Shown: positions 35,114-42,989 of the stretch, piece by piece | Position numbering within the stretch: position 1 is the first letter of the stretch | Layout of the letters: each line of letters opens with the position of its first letter | Assembly: GCF_039539605.1 (NCBI RefSeq) | Contig: NZ_BAABDL010000051.1 | Coordinates: 1 to 48,934 of the forward strand | DNA length: 48,934 nt | Reading direction: 5' to 3' | Source: Amphibacillus indicireducens | GTDB lineage: Bacteria > Bacillota > Bacilli > Bacillales > Amphibacillaceae | Program-made: the position numbers and the translations under genes | Notes under the pieces: generated by a model | Databases searched by the model: none | What the model was told of the DNA's origin: nothing | What the model saw: only the letters and a program-made list of their open reading frames with translations

Positions 35114-36529
35114 TCAAAGTAAGAAATCTAGCATTCTAGTCAATGGTCTTAAAATAAAAACAACAACTTGTTTGACTATCGATACGTTTTCCAACAGTTC
35201 ATCAGTTCCTTCAGCGTGATCAACTAGAATACTACTAGATAAATACTTTTGTTCAATCGTTTCAAGTATTTCATTTGCCAGTGATGGGCTATCCAGAATA
35301 ACCATTGATTCAGTATTTAATTCCATACTGCGAGAATCAAAATTGAACGAGCCGACCGCTGCAATTTGTTCGTCAATCACAATTGATTTCATATGGAGGG
35401 ATTGATCTGGATCTTGGTATTCATAAAGATCAAGTGTAGAGTTTGCTAGTTGGTTTCGATAATTTCGATAACCACTATGTGCAATCACATTTGGCGATGA
35501 TGCCATCCCATTTGTTAATAAGATAAACCGACTAAATTCAAAATCTCGTCGCGCGATGTCTTTTTGCATTTGCCTGCTTGGTATGATATAAGGGCTTTGT
35601 ATCACGACATCAGATTTAGCATTTGAAACTAGATCAAGCATTTCCCACCATACAATTGGATCTTTAGTGAAACGCTCAACCGGATTATGGACAAAATAAC
35701 CCTGATTAATCTCGTGTGACCGTGCTAGCCAATCGACTTTTTCTGTATAAAAATTTGGATACGTGTCTACATTGTCTTGATACGTTTCCCTAAGGCGCTC
35801 TCTTGCTTTTTTAGCCTTTAGTTTTTTAGATGATGATAATTCCTGATTCGTTTGTAACACGGAATAGTCGTGATCCCATAAATCGTTAAAGTATGTTTGC
35901 ATTTGCCCGATGATCTGGGGTTCATCTAAATGTTCACTGATCAATAATAAATCAAAATCATTTGAAGCCCCCACGTAACCTTCATTTGCAAAGTATTTAT
36001 CACCGATATTACGACCACCAATTAAAGCAATCGATTGATCTACAATCATTAGCTTATCATGTAGACGATTGTGCCATGTCCAAGGTCGCAATGGATCAAA
36101 TGATTCATAAAAAGCTAAATCAATATTAGGATGTTGATTAAACAATAAAACTACATCTCTATTACCAAGCCTCATATTATGGGCAATTCCATCAATAACA
36201 AAGCGAACCTTTACGCCACGATCTGCTGCTTTTAAAATGTGAGCGTAAAATAAATCGACTGAGTCACCACCTTGCATTGAATAATAAGAAATATCTAAAG
36301 TATCCTCCGCTTGATCCATCAAATCAAACCGAACTTTTAGCGCCTCCGTTCTTTCTGCGATCAATACGACCCTCTCTGTTGATTCTATCATCTTAGAAGT
36401 TGGATATGCTGCCTCCAATACACTAGCTTGAGGCGGAAGGGCAAACATGACAACGGAGGTAATAGCAATGTACATAAAATAACCTAACAAAATATATTTT
36501 GTTAGGCTTTTTAACTTTTGTCTTTTCAT
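35114..36529 (-). CDS. Phospholipase D / cardiolipin synthase-like protein
   Basis: A 471-residue membrane-anchored PLD-superfamily protein. One N-terminal transmembrane helix (about 12-32) and two HKD motifs are present: HDKLMIVD with GGRNIGD (about 160-180) and HMKSIVID with GSFNFDSRS (about 381-402). Both catalytic motifs look complete, so it is likely active, either as cardiolipin synthase or a related phosphatidyltransferase/phospholipase. It lacks the two N-terminal helices and the exact spacing of housekeeping ClsA, so I leave the gene name open. Monocistronic position between flaG and yugP. Confidence 0.85.
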   Translation of the reverse strand: MKRQKLKSLTKYILLGYFMYIAITSVVMFALPPQASVLEAAYPTSKMIESTERVVLIAERTEALKVRFDLMDQAEDTLDISYYSMQGGDSVDLFYAHILKAADRGVKVRFVIDGIAHNMRLGNRDVVLLFNQHPNIDLAFYESFDPLRPWTWHNRLHDKLMIVDQSIALIGGRNIGDKYFANEGYVGASNDFDLLLISEHLDEPQIIGQMQTYFNDLWDHDYSVLQTNQELSSSKKLKAKKARERLRETYQDNVDTYPNFYTEKVDWLARSHEINQGYFVHNPVERFTKDPIVWWEMLDLVSNAKSDVVIQSPYIIPSRQMQKDIARRDFEFSRFILLTNGMASSPNVIAHSGYRNYRNQLANSTLDLYEYQDPDQSLHMKSIVIDEQIAAVGSFNFDSRSMELNTESMVILDSPSLANEILETIEQKYLSSSILVDHAEGTDELLENVSIVKQVVVFILRPLTRMLDFLL

Positions 36530-36552
36530 AATTACTCATTCTCTCTAAAATT

Positions 36553-37254
36553 TTACCTGCGACGGCCACCAAAAATCATAATCAATCTAAATAATTGCAA
36601 TACAGCAATTAAAGTGCTTGCTACATAAGTTAAAGCAGCTGCATTCAAGACTTTGCTAATCCCAGCTTCTTCATTTCTCATAATCATACCCATTGAGACT
36701 AATTCATTCTTCGCACGGGTACTTGCATTAAATTCAACAGGTAATGTTACAAGCTGAAACAATACAGCTGCAGCAAACAAACCAATACCAATGCCAATTA
36801 GCGATTCAAACCCCGAAAAGATAAAGCCTGCAATTAAAAAGATTGGTGCCATTCTTGAGCCTAAATTAGCAACCGGAACTAATGCCGTTCTAAACCTTAA
36901 CATTAGATAACCTTGATCGTGTTGAATCGCATGGCCAACCTCGTGAGCTGCTACAGCTAATGAAGCAATCGATGAACCACTATAGATCGGATCAGATAAA
37001 CGAACTGTTTTTGTTCGTGGATCGTAGTGATCAGACAATGTTCCACGCCCAGAGCGTTCAATTTTTACATCATATAAACCATTATTGTCTAAGATCCGTC
37101 GTGCAACTTGTAAACCAGTAATCTGTGCACCCGACTGGACTCTAGAAAATCGCTCAAAATTATTTTGCACATTTGCTTGCGCCCACATCGCTATTCCAAA
37201 CGCAACCATAATTAATAAATACATTGCATCAATGCCCATTATAGGATAAAACAT
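36553..37254 (-). CDS. YugP-type zinc metallopeptidase
   Basis: A 233-residue membrane peptidase of the Zn_peptidase_2 (YugP) family. The first TM helix (about 4-22) is followed by a cytoplasmic-type region with the conserved DHYDPRTKTVRLS and the zinc motif HEVGHAIQH (about 90-98). Three further hydrophobic helices lie in the C-terminal half. Substrate unknown. The ATG overlaps the stop of a 54-residue upstream gene (TAATG), implying coupling. Confidence 0.9.
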   Translation of the reverse strand: MFYPIMGIDAMYLLIMVAFGIAMWAQANVQNNFERFSRVQSGAQITGLQVARRILDNNGLYDVKIERSGRGTLSDHYDPRTKTVRLSDPIYSGSSIASLAVAAHEVGHAIQHDQGYLMLRFRTALVPVANLGSRMAPIFLIAGFIFSGFESLIGIGIGLFAAAVLFQLVTLPVEFNASTRAKNELVSMGMIMRNEEAGISKVLNAAALTYVASTLIAVLQLFRLIMIFGGRRR

Positions 37255-37418
37255 TAAGCATCCCTTCCTTTACAGATCTTTATTTTTTTAACAACCTGCG
37301 CATCAATACCTTGTTCAGATAACGTATCGGCAAGTTGACTCATAATTGATGGTTTTTTAAACTTAAAAGAAATCGATTGTCCCTGATTTAATTGAATAGT
37401 TGACTGATAATTACTCAA
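37254..37418 (-). CDS. Small protein (54 aa) translationally coupled to YugP
   Basis: A short reading frame starting at TTG with GAGGTG 6 bases upstream, ending in TAA that overlaps the yugP ATG. The translation begins MSNYQSTIQLNQGQSIS and ends IKICKGRDA; it is basic, without a signal or transmembrane segment, and looks like a small alpha/beta domain (FKFKKPSIMSQLADTLSEQG). I do not recognise a family. The strong ribosome site and overlap make translation likely. It could be a co-regulator of the peptidase or only a coupling leader. Confidence 0.65.
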   Translation of the reverse strand: MSNYQSTIQLNQGQSISFKFKKPSIMSQLADTLSEQGIDAQVVKKIKICKGRDA

Positions 37419-37510
37419 ATGTAGTCACCTCAGTTTATATGTTTGTCTCTATTATAGCCATCGATTATGAACTGAATGTGAACTATAAGCATTTTTTCAA
37501 AAAAAATTGG

Positions 37511-38857
37511 TTAATTTAATGGTAACCGGATAAAGAATGTCGTGCCAATCCCTTTTTGACTGACAACTTCAATCGTTCCATTATGAATGGTGATGATTTT
37601 CTTCGCAATCGATAAACCTAATCCATTGCCAGTCCGATACTCTGAACGTGATTGATCAACTTTATAAAAGCGATCAAAAATGTATGGAATTTCATCATGA
37701 TCGATTCCAATTCCTGTATCATTAATTCGAATCACTAAACCGTCTTCATCTTTATAAAATGAAATATAAAGCGCTCCATTTTCACGGTTATATTTGATCG
37801 CATTAACAATTAAATTAAGCCAAACTTGCTCCATTAAATCTTGATCAGCATGAATATATGCTTGACTTAAATCAAGTTCCACATCGATGTTTTTATCGCG
37901 CCATAATGGTTCAGTTGACAAAATGACACGTCTGATTTGTTCGTCTAAGCGATAATTTTCAAGTTTAATTAAATCCTTTTCAGCATCTAATGAAGCCAGT
38001 TTTAATAAATTATTTGAAAGTCGTGATAATCGATCAACTTCTTGATAAATGATGTCTAAATATTCTTGTTGGTTTTCTTCAGGTACGAGACCATCTTTTA
38101 ATGCACGAGCGTAACCTTTAATTGATGTCAGTGGTGACTGCATTTCATGCGAGACATTGCTAACAAATTGCTTCCTGACCTCATCCATATTGCCTAAAGC
38201 TTTGGCAAGATCATTAAAACTGCGCATCAATCGACCGAGTTCATCTTGACGGTCAGTTGATAATCGGATCGAGAAATCACCCGTTGCCAGCTCTTCACTC
38301 GCTTTAGTAATCGAACGAATACTATCAACAAAATAGCGCGAAATAAGTAAAATGAATAAACTACCAATTAATAAAACTAACAATAATGATTGTACCGTTA
38401 ATCGTTTTGTATCAGTCAATGTACTAGTGATATCAATTTTTAAAAATAAAGCATCCGCCACCGTAGTACTAGGCAGTCTTGTACCAATATATCTGACTGC
38501 TTCTCTCCGCTTAGGTGTAAATGAAATCACTTCATTTGGCTCTAACGTTTCCAGACGCTCAATCATTTCAGTCGTGATAAAATCAGTATCAACACCTTCG
38601 ATAACAGATTGTCCATCTAGATTGATTAACACAGGTTGAATCCCATACTCAGAAAAAAGTTCAAGTAATTCAGCTATATTTTCATGATCGACTAGCTCTA
38701 ATAAACCTTCAAAATAACTTGAATTTCGTACCATTTCCCGATCAAAAATAACCTCTTCTTGAATAAATAAAGACGTAATTAAATAAGAAGTGATAATACT
38801 TAGAATAACACCAGCAACAAATGTGATCGAAAATTTCCAATATAGACTTTTACGCAC
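37511..38857 (-). CDS. Two-component sensor histidine kinase with HAMP domain
   Basis: A 448-residue membrane kinase. TM1 (about 9-30), an extracytoplasmic sensor loop of about 120 residues, TM2 (about 155-176) and HAMP (178-230) precede HisKA with FVSNVSHEMQSPLTSIKGY (His at about 238) and the ATPase domain with N box NLIVNAIKYNREN, G1 DTGIGIDHDEIP, F box FDRFYKVD and G2 GNGLGLSIAK. The start is GTG, immediately after the response-regulator stop. The architecture resembles HssS-like and other group IIIA kinases; the stimulus is unknown and no hrtAB-like target genes are adjacent. Confidence 0.9.
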   Translation of the reverse strand: MRKSLYWKFSITFVAGVILSIITSYLITSLFIQEEVIFDREMVRNSSYFEGLLELVDHENIAELLELFSEYGIQPVLINLDGQSVIEGVDTDFITTEMIERLETLEPNEVISFTPKRREAVRYIGTRLPSTTVADALFLKIDITSTLTDTKRLTVQSLLLVLLIGSLFILLISRYFVDSIRSITKASEELATGDFSIRLSTDRQDELGRLMRSFNDLAKALGNMDEVRKQFVSNVSHEMQSPLTSIKGYARALKDGLVPEENQQEYLDIIYQEVDRLSRLSNNLLKLASLDAEKDLIKLENYRLDEQIRRVILSTEPLWRDKNIDVELDLSQAYIHADQDLMEQVWLNLIVNAIKYNRENGALYISFYKDEDGLVIRINDTGIGIDHDEIPYIFDRFYKVDQSRSEYRTGNGLGLSIAKKIITIHNGTIEVVSQKGIGTTFFIRLPLN

Positions 38858-39529
38858 TTAATTCACATCCTCAAGCCGATAGCCGAGCCCTCTTACTGTC
38901 GTTATCGTCAATTCATCAAAGCGGCTTAATTTTTCCCGTAATCGTTTAATATGAACATCTACAGTCCGCTCATCGCCTTCATAATCAAAACCCCAAATTT
39001 TCTCAACTAACTGCGCTCGGGTAAAAATACGACCAGGTTCAAATGATAATTCTAGTAAAAGTTCACATTCCTTACGTTTTAGTTCAACAGTCATTTCTTC
39101 ATTAGCAACGGTCAGACGATCAAGATCGATTTCAATTGTTCCAAGCCTATTTCGTCTCTCAACATTAATATTATAACGTTTAAGCAATGCCTTCACCCGA
39201 AGCACCAATTCGATTGGATCAAATGGTTTAACTAAGTAGTCATCTGTCCCAGCTTCAAAACCCGTTACTTTATCCTGAGAAGCCCCTTTAGCTGTCACCA
39301 TCAAAATAGGAATCTCATAATAACTCCTTATTTCTTTCGTTAATTCAATCCCATCCAATTTCGGCATCATCACATCAACAATTGCCAAATCAATCGGTTC
39401 TTGTTCAAGTTTCTCAATTGCTTCAAGACCGTTCCGAGCTTCAATCACATCAAAATATTCCTTTTTTAAGTACAAAGAAATCAATTGACGAATATGGTCA
39501 TCATCATCAACAACTAATATTACCGCCAT
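38858..39529 (-). CDS. OmpR-family response regulator
   Basis: A 223-residue regulator. The receiver domain has the acidic pair DDDD (about 8-11), phospho-acceptor aspartate in AIVDVMMPKLDG (about 51), threonine in MVTAKG and lysine in LVKPFDP. The C-terminal winged helix (ECELLLELSFEPGRIFTR, WGFDYEGDERTVDVHIKRLR) binds DNA. The ATG at 39529 has AAGGTG 8 bases upstream; the GTG three codons earlier overlaps it. It forms an operon with the kinase that follows without a gap. Confidence 0.92.
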   Translation of the reverse strand: MAVILVVDDDDHIRQLISLYLKKEYFDVIEARNGLEAIEKLEQEPIDLAIVDVMMPKLDGIELTKEIRSYYEIPILMVTAKGASQDKVTGFEAGTDDYLVKPFDPIELVLRVKALLKRYNINVERRNRLGTIEIDLDRLTVANEEMTVELKRKECELLLELSFEPGRIFTRAQLVEKIWGFDYEGDERTVDVHIKRLREKLSRFDELTITTVRGLGYRLEDVN

Positions 39530-39743
39530 TATTTTCACACCTTTTTTATCAAAAACTCTCCTACGAACTGATCGATAGGACAGCTAGTCATTTGCTCTTT
39601 AAGCTTATCACGTCTGATTTTAAAGTGCTATTAATTTCATGTAACAGACTCATTCAGCCGTAATTTATTGTTCAAACTTCTTTAATTATCATTAAGATGT
39701 TATGATTAAAATCATTGAAATGAATCGAAAGGTAGATAAGCAA

Positions 39744-40136
39744 TTGAAATATAGATTTAAACTAATGAGTCTCATCTTCTTGTCACTAACTTTTTTGATC
39801 GGGTGTGACATCGGTGAAGAAATTATGGAACAAACAGATCAAGCGATTGAAATTGCTTCTTCTTTTGTTGATCACCTTAATCAGGGGGAGTTTACTGAAG
39901 CCACTTAATTGTTTGACCGAAAAATTAAGGAAGAACTTCCAGCAGAAGCACTATCTGAAACTTGGGAACAAATAACTGATCAATTTGGCACGTATATTGG
40001 CAATGAGTATAAAGAAATAAAAAGCTTAGCTCAATATCAAGTCATCGTCTTAGACGCTACATTTACTGAAAATAATGTCACATTTGAAATTAGCTTTGAT
40101 CAAAATAATCAGATTGCAGGCTTCTCAATTCATTAG
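39744..40136 (+). pseudogene. DUF3887-like lipoprotein gene interrupted by a stop codon
   Basis: A reading frame for a small lipoprotein is split by a single in-frame TAA at 39906-39908. The first part begins at a TTG (39744) with GAAAGGTAG 8 bases upstream, gives a 20-residue signal with the lipobox FLIGC and the start of a DUF3887-like domain (ASSFVDHLNQGEFTEAT). The same frame continues directly after the stop with LFDRKIKEELPAEALSETW to a stop at 40136. Restoring one codon gives about 130 residues. It could be a recent nonsense mutation or a sequencing error. Confidence 0.75.
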
Positions 40137-40142
40137 AAAATT

Positions 40143-40180
40143 ATAACCCCAATCACTCACACTAGAGCGGTTGGGGTTAT
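40143..40180. terminator. Hairpin between convergent pseudogenes
   Basis: A perfect 10-base-pair stem ATAACCCCAA / TTGGGGTTAT with an 18-base loop lies between two convergent reading frames; its downstream arm abuts the stop of the DUF454-like frame. U-tracts are poor on both sides. Confidence 0.6.
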
Positions 40181-40580
40181 TAAATGTGTTCAGTTTTTTT
40201 TGGTAGTCGAATCGTTTTCATTTTAATAAAAAAGTAATAGTGCTTATATAAAGCAAGTCCAACCATCATCACTCTTACCCACAGTAAATCGACGATAAAA
40301 AAGGAATAGATAATACATGCATCTGCAATCAAGTTAATCCGAATCTTTTCCTTTAAAGTTAGCCCTTTTTTTTCACGAAAGGCAACAACGAATCTTTCAT
40401 ATGCTTTTGTCCTTTTAAACCAATCTTCAACCCGTTTAGAACTTTTCGCAAAACAGTAAGATGAGATAAAAAAAAGGGCAAGCCCGGAAGAACTGGTAAG
40501 ACTAGAGCAGCTATCCCAATTCCAAACGAGATAAAACCGGGAATAATAAAGAAAATACTCCTTAGCCGTCTAATTTCCAT
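40180..40580 (-). pseudogene. DUF454 (YbaN-like) membrane protein gene with a homopolymer frameshift
   Basis: The first 40 codons from ATG 40580 (AAGGTG upstream) read MEIRRLRSIFF...LPVLPGLPFF, the beginning of a YbaN/DUF454 protein. At a run of eight T residues on the minus strand (40468-40475) the frame changes: the next frame continues with ISSYCFAKSSKRVEDWFKRTKAYE and a further two hydrophobic segments to a stop at 40180-40182. Nine T residues would restore about 134 residues, the family length. As written it is broken. Confidence 0.8.
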
Positions 40581-40796
40581 CACCTTCCCTCTCTTTTCAT
40601 TCAAATAAGCATAGCAGAGAATTTTAATCTGTTCAAATGACAAAGCTTATTATTTTTTCTTGTCGCATCCTCTAAAACACCCATTCAACTCAGTTTACGC
40701 CTATTTTTTCAGAATATAACTTAATTTGAAACGAAAAAGGAAAACCAAGAATACAATACAACGATAATATAAGTTGGATTACTTGAGGTGACATAA

Positions 40797-41192
40797 ATGG
40801 AGCATAACCAAACAGAACTTGATGATGAGCAAAAAAAAGGATGATCAAATTCAGGAACTTAACCAAAAAATTGCAGTCTCACTATGGGTTCAATTTATTG
40901 TCAATTTGCAGAAGCTATCTATTTATCACAATTAGAAAAGCTCCAACCAGATTCAAGTGGAGAATTGAAAAATTTAGTTGGACAATGGGTCATGACAGTC
41001 GGTCAAGCACTTGAAGCAATCGGACAAACGACACAAAGCTTAACAAACGAAGAAAAACAACAAATCGATGCACAAATACAGGGCATTCAAGGTGATGCAC
41101 TACAAGCGCTTGGTTCTGCTTTACAATTTGTTGGCGGCAAAGAGATGCTGATTGATTACTTAAAAGAGAACATAGATGGCGATATCAGTTAA
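40797..41192 (+). pseudogene. Unknown small gene with two frameshifts
   Basis: A strong start (GAGGTG, 6 bases, ATG at 40797) begins MEHNQTELDDEQKK and runs into a stop after a run of eight A residues (40831-40838). With seven A residues the frame continues DDQIQELNQKIAVSLWVQFI. A second shift near 40890-40905 leads to the long frame QFAEAIYLSQLEKLQ, ending at 41192. The encoded helical protein has two similar segments (VGQWVMTVGQALEAIGQT and QGDALQALGSALQFVGG), suggesting an internal duplication. I do not recognise the family. Confidence 0.65.
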
Positions 41193-41224
41193 ATATTTTC
41201 ATTTCAAACTTTATTATAGCAATC

Positions 41225-41257
41225 AAAAACACGACTCTATTTAAGAATCGTGTTTTT
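41225..41257. terminator. Bidirectional terminator
   Basis: AAAAACACGA, a 13-base loop and TCGTGTTTTT, with T-rich flanks on both strands, between the convergent broken gene at 40.8-41.2 kb and the OsmC gene. Confidence 0.82.
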
Positions 41258-41291
41258 CAGTTACTTCATTAATGATCATTGAAAAATCTAC

Positions 41292-41735
41292 TTACTTCTC
41301 AACAACAACTTTTGCTGTAACTAAGTCAACTGCATTAGCAATTGTATCTCCAACAGGACAATGCGCTTCGATATGTCGCTTATATGCTTCGAGTTTTTCT
41401 TGATCAGAATCTGATTCAATATGAAACGTTGATCGAATCGTTTGAAAACCTGGGCGAACATCTGACTTCCCGAAGAAGCCATCAAGATCAATGTCTCCCT
41501 CTAATTCAACCCAAAAGTTTTTTAACTCAACGTCAAATTTCTCAGCATAAGTTCTTGCGACTATCGCCTGACAGCCACCTAATGCAGACAAGAGTAATTC
41601 AACTGGATTCATGCCTTTATCTGTTCCACCTAAATTTTCCGGTTCATCTATTATCACCTTGTGTTGACGTGCTTCAGCCAACACCTCAACTTGTTCCTTC
41701 AAAAATGTTTTAGCCTTAATTGTCGTTACTGCCAT
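41292..41735 (-). CDS. OsmC/Ohr family protein behind a SAM riboswitch
   Basis: A 147-residue OsmC-fold protein. Both peroxidatic/resolving cysteine positions are present: LGGCQAIVAR (about residue 54) and EAHCPVGDTI (about 125), so it may reduce hydroperoxides or act on reactive sulfur species. The ATG follows AAAGGGAG. It is the only gene downstream of the S-box riboswitch at 41.84-42.00 kb, and so should be expressed when S-adenosylmethionine is low. That ties it to sulfur metabolism rather than to general osmotic stress; this is inference. Confidence 0.9.
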   Translation of the reverse strand: MAVTTIKAKTFLKEQVEVLAEARQHKVIIDEPENLGGTDKGMNPVELLLSALGGCQAIVARTYAEKFDVELKNFWVELEGDIDLDGFFGKSDVRPGFQTIRSTFHIESDSDQEKLEAYKRHIEAHCPVGDTIANAVDLVTAKVVVEK

Positions 41736-41834
41736 CTTGATCGCTCCCTTTGAATGATTTTTTTATTTAAAAACTCTCCTTCGGTTAATTTGCCTGAAGA
41801 TGAATTTTTTATCCACGAATGATGATTGAATAAC

Positions 41835-42004
41835 AAAAAACCCTTTTCCGATTGGAGAAGGGTTTCAAAAAGTGAGTGTAAGTCTACCTTTGTTCACCTT
41901 CCCATATTTAGAATCGATTGGATTCTTCTGAAATTGGCACCTTACATACTCATGCGGTTGCCGAGAGCTCATCGGGTCAGTCCCTCCCCCTCTCTAGATA
42001 AGAA
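41835..42004 (-). promoter_or_regulatory. SAM-I (S-box) riboswitch with terminator
   Basis: The minus strand carries the conserved S-box core in order: CTTATCTAGAGAGG, GGGAGGGACTGACCCGATGA, CTCTCGGCAACC, GTAAGGTGCCAATTTC, a P4 stem (AGAATC / GATTCT) and the closing P1 strand GGTAG at 41884-41888. A rho-independent terminator follows (AAACCCTT, CTCCAATCGG, AAAAGGGTTTTTTG at 41835-41865). S-boxes terminate transcription when SAM is bound. Downstream is the OsmC gene, about 100 bases away. Confidence 0.95.
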
Positions 42005-42034
42005 GTTGTTATTCATATTAAGTTAATAGGCTTA

Positions 42035-42064
42035 ATTATAGTTAAGGCACATTGCTAAAGTCAA
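42035..42064 (-). promoter_or_regulatory. Sigma-A promoter of the S-box transcript
   Basis: On the minus strand TTGACT (42059-42064), 18 bases and TATAAT (42035-42040), placing the start about 25-30 bases before the S-box aptamer. Confidence 0.75.
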
Positions 42065-42155
42065 GTAATTTTTTAAATTTTCAAATAAATTAACTTTAAA
42101 CTAATGTATTGGGTTCATTTCATCTGGACATGCTAACAAAAAAGGGCGTGATTAG

Positions 42156-42824
42156 ATGAATAGAACCATTTATAGTTTACTGACAATCAGTTACATCGTA
42201 CTATTCATATGGGGCATTCGCCTGTTCCGTAAACAAAAACAAGTTGACTCTTCAATTGTTTTATTGTTCGTGATTTTCGGATTAATTTATGACAACTTAG
42301 TTCTTAGTGTTGGTCGTTTTATTGGTGAAGGTCAATTATTAGAAAATTTATCTTATCTTCGTTTTTGGCTTCATACTTTATTTACACCATTACTAATTAT
42401 TTTTGTTTGGCAAATTAGTAAGAACTTACGTTTAAAATGGGCAAATAGCGAAATCTCAAAGGTCACAATTTTTCTACTCACACTTGGATTGATCATCTAT
42501 CAATGGTATCAATCAATTAGACAACTTAAACTCGAAGTAAACTGGGAACGAGATGTCCTACTCTATGAAAATATCGTTGAACAAAAGATACCATTTATGG
42601 TACTAATCACAACAGCTATTGTCGGTTGGGTTGGAATCTTGTTGTGGAAACATCAAAAGTTTTATTGGCTTTTTGTTGGAACAGCGATTATGATTTTCGG
42701 AAGCATTTTAACAATTTGGTTGAAAAATGTACCGATCATGAATCTATTTGAATTACTTTTTATTGTTAGTTTATTATTGACAAAAAAATTTCAACTTAGA
42801 AGAACAGCTTCACCCTTCACCTAA
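42156..42824 (+). CDS. Unknown polytopic membrane protein
   Basis: A 222-residue protein with about seven hydrophobic segments (residues 5-23, 32-52, 65-88, 102-122, 144-166, 170-188, 192-212). Between them lie short polar loops, with conserved-looking patches YDNLVLSVGRFIGEG (about 45-60) and LRFWLHTLFTPLL (about 66-78). I do not recognise the family with certainty. The ATG follows AAAAAGGGCG. It stands alone between the S-box region (divergent) and ddh, with its own terminator. Confidence 0.75.
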   Translation: MNRTIYSLLTISYIVLFIWGIRLFRKQKQVDSSIVLLFVIFGLIYDNLVLSVGRFIGEGQLLENLSYLRFWLHTLFTPLLIIFVWQISKNLRLKWANSEISKVTIFLLTLGLIIYQWYQSIRQLKLEVNWERDVLLYENIVEQKIPFMVLITTAIVGWVGILLWKHQKFYWLFVGTAIMIFGSILTIWLKNVPIMNLFELLFIVSLLLTKKFQLRRTASPFT

Positions 42825-42841
42825 AAATTAGTTACTAAATT

Positions 42842-42870
42842 TCCCCCTTTGATAGGGGGATTTTTGTTAA
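42842..42870 (+). terminator. Terminator after the membrane protein gene
   Basis: TCCCCC, a 7-base loop, GGGGGA and TTTTTGTT, 17 bases after the stop codon. Confidence 0.85.
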
Positions 42871-42905
42871 TATCACTAACTTTAAACTAGATTTATGCGA
42901 TCCAT

Positions 42906-42935
42906 TTTACATATCTGTTTTGGTTGCTTTATAAT
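42906..42935 (+). promoter_or_regulatory. Promoter of ddh
   Basis: TTTACA (42906-42911), 18 bases and TATAAT (42930-42935), about 55 bases upstream of the ddh start. Confidence 0.7.
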
Positions 42936-42989
42936 AATGACAAGGAAGAACACGGTTAGACAATTTTTTTCTAGAAAAGGGGCACTCTA

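Noticed and set aside
37511..39529. Naming the two-component system HssRS
   Set aside because: The architecture fits, but no hrtAB heme efflux genes are adjacent and the sensor loop gives no specific evidence.
41826..42026. 66-codon open frame on the plus strand
   Set aside because: It is the antisense of the SAM-I riboswitch and its terminator; the base pattern is explained by RNA structure.
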